Source: Streptomyces sp. Ru62 (GTDB lineage: Bacteria > Actinomycetota > Actinomycetes > Streptomycetales > Streptomycetaceae). Taken from it: a stretch of DNA of 64,000 bases. Under the pieces are notes generated by a model. The model ran no database searches. It worked only from the letters and a program-made list of their open reading frames with translations, and had not been told where the DNA came from. Position 1 is the stretch's first letter; every line of letters starts with the position of its first letter. The DNA is taken from the NCBI RefSeq assembly GCF_002920615.1, contig NZ_PQSU01000007.1, forward strand, positions 216,549-280,548, written 5' to 3'. This document shows positions 59,183 through 64,000 of this stretch, piece by piece. A program made the position numbers and the translations under genes.

Positions 59183-60652
59183 ATGTCCACTTCACCCACG
59201 CTGCAGTCGGGCCACGCGGGCCCGGACGGGCGACGACTGGGCTGGAGTCTGGCGCTGCTGGCCTTGGCGCAGCTGATCTTCTCGCTCGACCTGAACATCG
59301 TCTTCGTCGCCCTTCCCGACATCGGCGACGACCTGGGCTTCCCCGGCCAGACGCAGCAACTGGTCGTCAGCGCCTACGTCGTCTTCGCCGGCGGCTTCCT
59401 GCTGCTCGGCGGCCGGGCGGCGGACCTGCTCGGGCGACGCCGGATCTTCGTCCTCGCACTCACCGTCTACGCCGTGTCGTCCCTGGCCGGCGGGCTGGCC
59501 GGCAGTCCGGCCGTCATCATCGCCGCCCGAGCGGTCCAGGGCATCGGCGGCGCGCTCCTGCTGCCGTCCACGCTGTCCCTGATCAACACCCTCTTCGAGG
59601 AAGGGCCCAAGCGGAACCGGGCACTTGCCGTGTGGGGCGGGGCCGGCGCGAGCGGTCTGACCGTCGGCGCGCTGCTGGGCGGCATCCTCACCGAGAGCTT
59701 CGGCTGGCCCGCCGTCTTCTTCGTCAACGTGCCGCTGGCCGGTCTCGTCGCCCTCGCCGCACTGACCGTCATCCCGCGCGACGAGGCGCGCACCGCGGGC
59801 CGCCGGTTCGACCTGCCCGGTGCCCTCACGGTCACCGCCGGTGCCACCCTGCTCGTGTTCGCCCTGGTGGAGGGCCCGGAGAACGGCTGGACCGCGCCCG
59901 AGGTCATCGGCTCCTTCGTCGCCGCCGTCGTCTTCCTCATCGCCTTCGCCGTCATCGAGTCGCGCAGCCGGGACCCGCTCATGCCGTTCCGTCTGTTCCG
60001 CAACCGCAGCCTCAGCGTGGGCATCACCGTCACCTTCCTCTACATGGCCACCTTCGGCACCCTGCCGTACTTCCTGACCGTGCTGCTCCAGTCCGTCCAC
60101 GGCTTCAGCGCACTCCAGACCGGCCTCGCCTTCCTGGTGCCCTCCGTCGCCATCGCCACCGGCACCCAGCTAGGCGAGCGCCTGACGACCCGGCTGGGCA
60201 CCCGCCCCACGCTGCTGGCCGGCTTCCTCGTCGGTGCCGTGGGCACCGCGCTCCTCGCCTGGGGCTTCGACGCGGACGCCACCTACCTGATGGCCGTACC
60301 CGGCCTGATCGTCTCCGGTGTGGGCCAGGGCATCGTCTGGACCGCCATGTGGATCGCCGCCTCCACCGGAGTCGCCGCCAACGAGCAGGGCATCGCCAAC
60401 GGCATGGCCTCCACGACCCTCAACATCGGCAACGCCATCGGCCTGGCCGTCCTCACCGCCATCGCCGACGCCGGCACCGGGGGCAAGACCGGCCAGGCCC
60501 TGAAGGCCGCCACCGCCGACGGCGAGTTCCTCGTCGTCCTGCTCACCGCGGTCGGCATGGTGATCGGCCTGCTCATCACGCTCGGCCTGCCCGGCAAGAA
60601 GGCGCGGGCCGCCTCCGCGGCCGTCGAGGATCCCGTCCTCACGGTTCGGTGA
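59183..60652 (+). CDS. DHA2-type MFS exporter
   Basis: 489 aa, 14 predicted helices: LIFSLDLNIVFVALPDIGDDLG (motif D1 region), GGRAADLLGRRRIF (motif A), ARAVQGIGGALLLPSTLSLI, and the late helices LTAVGMVIGLLITLGL. EmrB/QacA-type proton antiporters expel antibiotics and secondary metabolites. Position at the right end of the biosynthetic block and divergence from a regulator make it the best candidate for product export or self-resistance. A perfect hairpin follows the stop. Confidence 0.92.
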   Translation: MSTSPTLQSGHAGPDGRRLGWSLALLALAQLIFSLDLNIVFVALPDIGDDLGFPGQTQQLVVSAYVVFAGGFLLLGGRAADLLGRRRIFVLALTVYAVSSLAGGLAGSPAVIIAARAVQGIGGALLLPSTLSLINTLFEEGPKRNRALAVWGGAGASGLTVGALLGGILTESFGWPAVFFVNVPLAGLVALAALTVIPRDEARTAGRRFDLPGALTVTAGATLLVFALVEGPENGWTAPEVIGSFVAAVVFLIAFAVIESRSRDPLMPFRLFRNRSLSVGITVTFLYMATFGTLPYFLTVLLQSVHGFSALQTGLAFLVPSVAIATGTQLGERLTTRLGTRPTLLAGFLVGAVGTALLAWGFDADATYLMAVPGLIVSGVGQGIVWTAMWIAASTGVAANEQGIANGMASTTLNIGNAIGLAVLTAIADAGTGGKTGQALKAATADGEFLVVLLTAVGMVIGLLITLGLPGKKARAASAAVEDPVLTVR

Positions 60653-60715
60653 GCGCGCACGGCCACCACGCGTCCGACCATCCCCCGCGGGACGCGCACG
60701 GCGGCCGACACGCTC

Positions 60716-60749
60716 AGGTGCCCCGGCGGCCACGGCCGCCGGGGCACCT
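60716..60749 (+). terminator. 16-bp perfect hairpin after the MFS exporter
   Basis: AGGTGCCCCGGCGGCC / GGCCGCCGGGGCACCT arms with a 2-nt loop, followed by TTTCC. Marks the right end of the cluster. Confidence 0.75.
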
Positions 60750-60813
60750 TTCCGCGAGCCCTCCGTACCGTCGTCCACGCGGAAGGCCGCTCACCGTCAC
60801 CGCCGTACGAAGG

Positions 60814-61189
60814 TCACGTCACGCGCCGCCGGGACGGGAAGCCATGGGCCCGCGCGGCGAGCACCACGGCGAGCACGGGCAGCAGGAGCACCAGCAGGGT
60901 CCAGGGGAACGAGCCGCTGCCGGCCGCGTCCAGCAGGACGCCTCCCAGCACGCCGCCGCCGGCCATGGCCACGTTCCAGAGCGTGACCAGCATCGCCTGC
61001 GCCGCGTCGGCCCGGTCGCCGCCCGCGTCGCCGACGGCGGTCTGCAAGAGGGTAGGCAGCCCGCCCCAGCCGAGCCCCCACAGCACGGCGGCCACGTACA
61101 CCGGCGCGCCACCGTCGCCCAGCACCCCGAACCCGGCCGCGGCCACCGCCAGCAGCAGGGTGCCGGCGATGGTCAACCCCATGTCGAGG
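60814..61189 (-). pseudogene. C-terminal fragment of an MFS transporter
   Basis: About 122 codons with the last four helices of a DHA1-type MFS protein (GLTIAGTLLLAVAAAGFGVL, VYVAAVLWGLGWGGLPTLLQTAV, AQAMLVTLWNVAMAGGGVLGGVLLDAAG, WTLLVLLLPVLAVVLAARA). The N-terminal two-thirds are missing: at about 61190 the sequence changes abruptly to the sense strand of another broken gene. No start of its own is supported. Confidence 0.8.
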
Positions 61190-61194
61190 CGGCG

Positions 61195-61990
61195 GACGAC
61201 CGGTGGGGCACCGCCGCCGCGCTCGGCCTGCGGGCGGCGCTCGCCCTGGTCCGCGGTGACCTGGACGCGGTCGCCCGCGACGGACGGCGCAGCCGTGCCC
61301 TCTTCCGCGAACTGGGCGACCGCTGGGGTGAGTTGCCGACCGTCTCGCCGCTCGCCGTGCTCGCCGAGATCAAGGGGCAGTACGCGCGGGCGGCCCACCG
61401 GCAGCAGGAAGGGCACCAGATCGCCCGGGAGTTGTGCCTGGAGGCCGAGGTGTCGGCGCGGCTGTCCGGGCTCGGCCGCCTGGCACTGTTCGCCCACGAC
61501 TTCGACCGCGCCCGCGAACTGCACGAGCAGGCCCGCCGGATCGCCGTCGAACAGGGCTACAAGTACGGCGAGATCCACGCCGACATGGGTCCTGCCCTCG
61601 GCGCGCGGCGCTCCGGCGACATCGACGCGGCCGAGACGCACCTGCTGCGCATCGGCGCCGCCCACGCCGACGTCTCCTCTCCGGCCGGTGACCACCTCCT
61701 GCACGCCGAGCTCGGCTTCCTCGCCGAACTCAGCGGCGATGCCGCCCGGTCCGCCGCCCATCACCTGCGCGGCCCGCGGATCGCCCGCTCCCTGGACGAG
61801 TCCCGCGCCCTCGCCCTCTCCCTGGAAGGGCTCGCCGGGACGGCCGCCCTGTACGGACGCCGGTCCGGCGCCACCTGCGCGGCCCTGCTCCTCGGCGCCG
61901 CCCACGCCCGGGTCCGCGTGCCTTCGCGGAGGCGTTCGAGCGCGGTGAGCGGCTGACCCCGACCGAGGCGGAGCGGCAGGTGCGCGCGCC
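61195..61990 (+). pseudogene. internal fragment of a TPR-containing AfsR/LuxR-ATPase-like regulator
   Basis: Begins without a start at the junction with the MFS remnant (DDRWGTAAALGLRAALALVRGDLDAVARDG) and shows TPR-like helices (ARAAHRQQEGHQIARELCLEAEVSARLSGLGRLALFAHDFDRARELHEQARRIA, GDIDAAETHLLRIGAAHADVSS). After LLGAAHAR at about 61910 the frame is lost; the family's C-terminal end AFAEAFERGERLTPTEAERQV is recognisable in another frame from 61920, so a second deletion has occurred. Truncated at both ends. Confidence 0.78.
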
Positions 61991-62138
61991 ACCCTGGCCG
62001 GGCCGGCGGACCGGGCCGCCCGGACCCGCGCTCGGTGCGCCGTCGCCGTCCCCCACCCGGACGGCCCCGCTCAGCCCTGACGAGATGGTTCGCCCAGGCC
62101 CGGCGGGTACCCGGTGGGCCCAGGGAGCCCAGGGAGCG

Positions 62139-63869
62139 ATGCGCATGGTGAGGAACGCGGGGCCGGAAACGGAAGGCCGGGCCCGGGCCGGGCGTCTGCG
62201 CCGTACGGCGGCGGACGTCTTCGGCTGGGAGCACCTCCTGCCGGAGCAGCTGACGGCCATGGAGTGGGTGCTGCAGGGCCACGACACCCTGGTCGTCATG
62301 CCGACGGGCTCCGGCAAGTCGGCCGTCTACCAGGTGCCGGCGGCGCTGCTGCCCGGCCCGGTCGTCGTGGTGTCACCGTTGCTCGCGCTCCAGCGGGACC
62401 AGATCGCGGGTCTTCCCGAGGGCGACGACGCCCCGGGTGCCGTCGCGGTCAACTCGGACCTGGGTGCGGCGCAGACCGAGGCGGCCTGGGAGGACGTACG
62501 GTCGGGCCGGGCCCGCCTCGTCTATCTGGCCCCGGAGCAGCTCGCACGGGACGACGTCGTGGAGACCCTGGCCGGGGCGGGCCCGGCCCTGTTCGTGGTG
62601 GACGAGGCCCAGTGCGTCTCCTCGTGGGGGCACGACTTCCGCCCCGACTACCTGCGTCTGGAGCAGGCCGCGCAGCGTCTGGGCAGACCGCCCGTGCTGG
62701 CCCTGACCGCGACCGCCGCCCCGCCCGTGCGCCGGGAGATCACCGAACGCCTGGGCATGCGCCGGCCCCGGCTGATGGTCACCGGATTCGACCGGCCGAA
62801 CATCCGGCTGGAGGTCCGCCGCTTCCTCGACGAGGACGAGCGTCGCCAGGCCGTGGTCGAGCGGGCCGCCGCCGAGCCCAAGCCCGGCATCGTCTACGCG
62901 GCGACCCGGAAGGACAGCGAGCGGTACGCGGGCGAACTCGCCGCTCTCGGGCTGGCCGCCGAGGCCTACCACGCAGGACTGCGCGCCGCCGAACGCGACC
63001 GCGTCCACCGTGCCTTCCTGGCCGGTGAGACCGACGTCGTCGTGGCGACCTCGGCGTTCGGCATGGGCATCGACAAGGAGAACGTGCGGTACGTCCTGCA
63101 CGCCTCGCTGCCCGGCTCCCTGGACGCCTACTACCAGGAGATCGGCCGCTGCGGCAGGGACGGGCAGCCCGCGCTCGCGGTGCTGCACTACCGGGCGCGG
63201 GACACCGGGATGCAGACGTATTTCGCGGGCAGGGCCCCCGGCCGCACGGTCCTGTCCCGGGTGGCCGAAGCAGTCCACCGGCGTCGCGGGGACCCCTTTG
63301 ACCTGGAGGAACTGCGCAAGGAGACGGGGCTGTCCCGGAACCGGGTCACCGCCGCGGTCAACCTCCTCCAGGAGGCCGGGGCGGTCGTCACGGCGGAGGG
63401 CGGTGCGGTGCGCCCGGCCGAGGGCGTGTCACCGGGCCGGGCGGTGGAGCGAGCGGAACGGGCGGCCGAGGCCCACCGCCGTACGGACCGGTCGCGGGTG
63501 GACATGGCCCGGGCCTACGCCGAGACGACCGGCTGCCGGCGGCACTTCCTCCTCGGCTATTTCGGCGAGGCGTACGAGGCTCCGTGCGGGAACTGCGACA
63601 CCTGCGAGGAAGGGGCCGCCGCCCAGGCCGACCACGGCGCGAGCCGCGACCAGCGCCCCGCGCACCCCACCGCCGCCTCCTTCCCGACCGGGACCGAGGT
63701 CCGGCACGAGAAGTGGGGCGAGGGCACGGTGCTCAGCGAGGAACCGGACCGCATCACCGTGCTGTTCGACCGAGCCGGCTACCACACGCTCTCGCTGGAA
63801 GCCGTGGCGGACCACGACGACCTGCTCACCGTCGTGCGCCGGCCCGGCGAGGATCAGCCGGAGACCTGA
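62139..63869 (+). CDS. recQ: RecQ-family ATP-dependent DNA helicase
   Basis: 576 aa from ATG 62139 (AGGGAG ribosome site). RecQ core: motif 0 FGWEHLLPEQLTAMEWVLQGHDTLVVMPTGSGKSAVYQVPA (Walker A about residue 56), VVSPLLALQRDQI, motif II VDEAQCVSSWGHDFRPDYLRL, where Gln replaces the usual His of DEAH, TATAAPPVRREI, second lobe GIVYAATRKDSERYAGEL, TSAFGMGIDKENVRYVLHASLPGSLDAYYQEIGRCGRDGQPA. Zinc domain: CRRHFLLGYFGE...CGNCDTC. A short C-terminal beta domain (FPTGTEVRHEKWGEGTVLSEEPDRITVLFDRAGYHTL) replaces the HRDC. It unwinds DNA in recombination and repair. Confidence 0.93.
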   Translation: MRMVRNAGPETEGRARAGRLRRTAADVFGWEHLLPEQLTAMEWVLQGHDTLVVMPTGSGKSAVYQVPAALLPGPVVVVSPLLALQRDQIAGLPEGDDAPGAVAVNSDLGAAQTEAAWEDVRSGRARLVYLAPEQLARDDVVETLAGAGPALFVVDEAQCVSSWGHDFRPDYLRLEQAAQRLGRPPVLALTATAAPPVRREITERLGMRRPRLMVTGFDRPNIRLEVRRFLDEDERRQAVVERAAAEPKPGIVYAATRKDSERYAGELAALGLAAEAYHAGLRAAERDRVHRAFLAGETDVVVATSAFGMGIDKENVRYVLHASLPGSLDAYYQEIGRCGRDGQPALAVLHYRARDTGMQTYFAGRAPGRTVLSRVAEAVHRRRGDPFDLEELRKETGLSRNRVTAAVNLLQEAGAVVTAEGGAVRPAEGVSPGRAVERAERAAEAHRRTDRSRVDMARAYAETTGCRRHFLLGYFGEAYEAPCGNCDTCEEGAAAQADHGASRDQRPAHPTAASFPTGTEVRHEKWGEGTVLSEEPDRITVLFDRAGYHTLSLEAVADHDDLLTVVRRPGEDQPET

Positions 63870-64000
63870 CAGCGGAGCCGGGGACCGGAGCCGGCCGGAG
63901 TCCCGGGCCGCCGGTCACGCTGTCAACCGGGGTGGCCCGGACGGGGGAACCACGCGCTCCGGGGGCGTCCACGAGTGGCCGGAACCCATCGGTGGTGGCC

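Overview
The window is high-GC actinobacterial DNA with the codon use, GTG/TTG starts, GBL signalling genes and gene families of Streptomyces. Gene order as I remember it (malate synthase, IclR regulator, allantoinase, allantoicase; further on a SNF2 helicase, a SWIM protein and an scbR/scbA-like pair) recalls the S. coelicolor SCO6240-SCO6266 arm region. That comparison is from memory, not a search.

1-7.9 kb: a truncated von Willebrand-A protein; an unknown 513-aa protein with a downstream Nudix gene; two divergent IucA/IucC-type siderophore synthetases; a HipA-like kinase. 7.9-15.3 kb: glyoxylate and allantoin metabolism (malate synthase, IclR/AllR-like repressor, allantoinase, allantoicase). 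The malate synthase and allantoinase promoters share a TTCC-N7-GGAA element. 15.4-25.7 kb: housekeeping and accessory genes (AIM24, RibD-like reductase, a dead EamA transporter, an MFS pump fused to three Ig-like repeats, a secreted RNase Sa homologue, a NarL-type two-component pair, DinB-like protein, P450). 25.9-32.6 kb: a GntR-controlled sugar/polyol system (Gfo/Idh dehydrogenase, FrcBCA-like ABC importer, ROK kinase) with two TGTCCGGACA operators. 32.7-38.7 kb: SNF2 helicase and a coupled SWIM zinc-finger gene that is frameshifted in a G-tract; then an MFS/CGNR pair.

40.7-60.7 kb is the most interesting part: a gamma-butyrolactone (GBL)-controlled biosynthetic gene cluster. It holds two GBL-receptor-like TetR regulators, an AfsA/ScbA synthase, an acyl-CoA-dehydrogenase-like flavoenzyme, a HAD phosphatase, an LLM/F420-type reductase, a domesticated IS701-like transposase gene behind a GBL-receptor-type operator, and a StrR-family activator. 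The core is a split Ser/Thr dehydratase (LxmK/TvaC-like kinase plus HopA1-like lyase) encoded just upstream of a 48-aa RiPP precursor. The precursor has no cysteine, and its C-terminus carries Ser/Thr at every second residue. Behind it lie a second flavoenzyme, a zinc alcohol dehydrogenase, trehalose-6-phosphate synthase, GalU, a flavin reductase, a Gfo/Idh enzyme, an ArsR regulator and an MFS exporter. No lanthionine cyclase, YcaO or protease gene is present. My reading is a linear dehydro- or D-amino-acid RiPP, possibly glycosylated, that I cannot match to a described family.

60.8-62.0 kb is a graveyard: the tail of an MFS gene fused head-on to a decayed TPR regulator. A RecQ helicase closes the window. 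No rRNA, tRNA or CRISPR array was seen.
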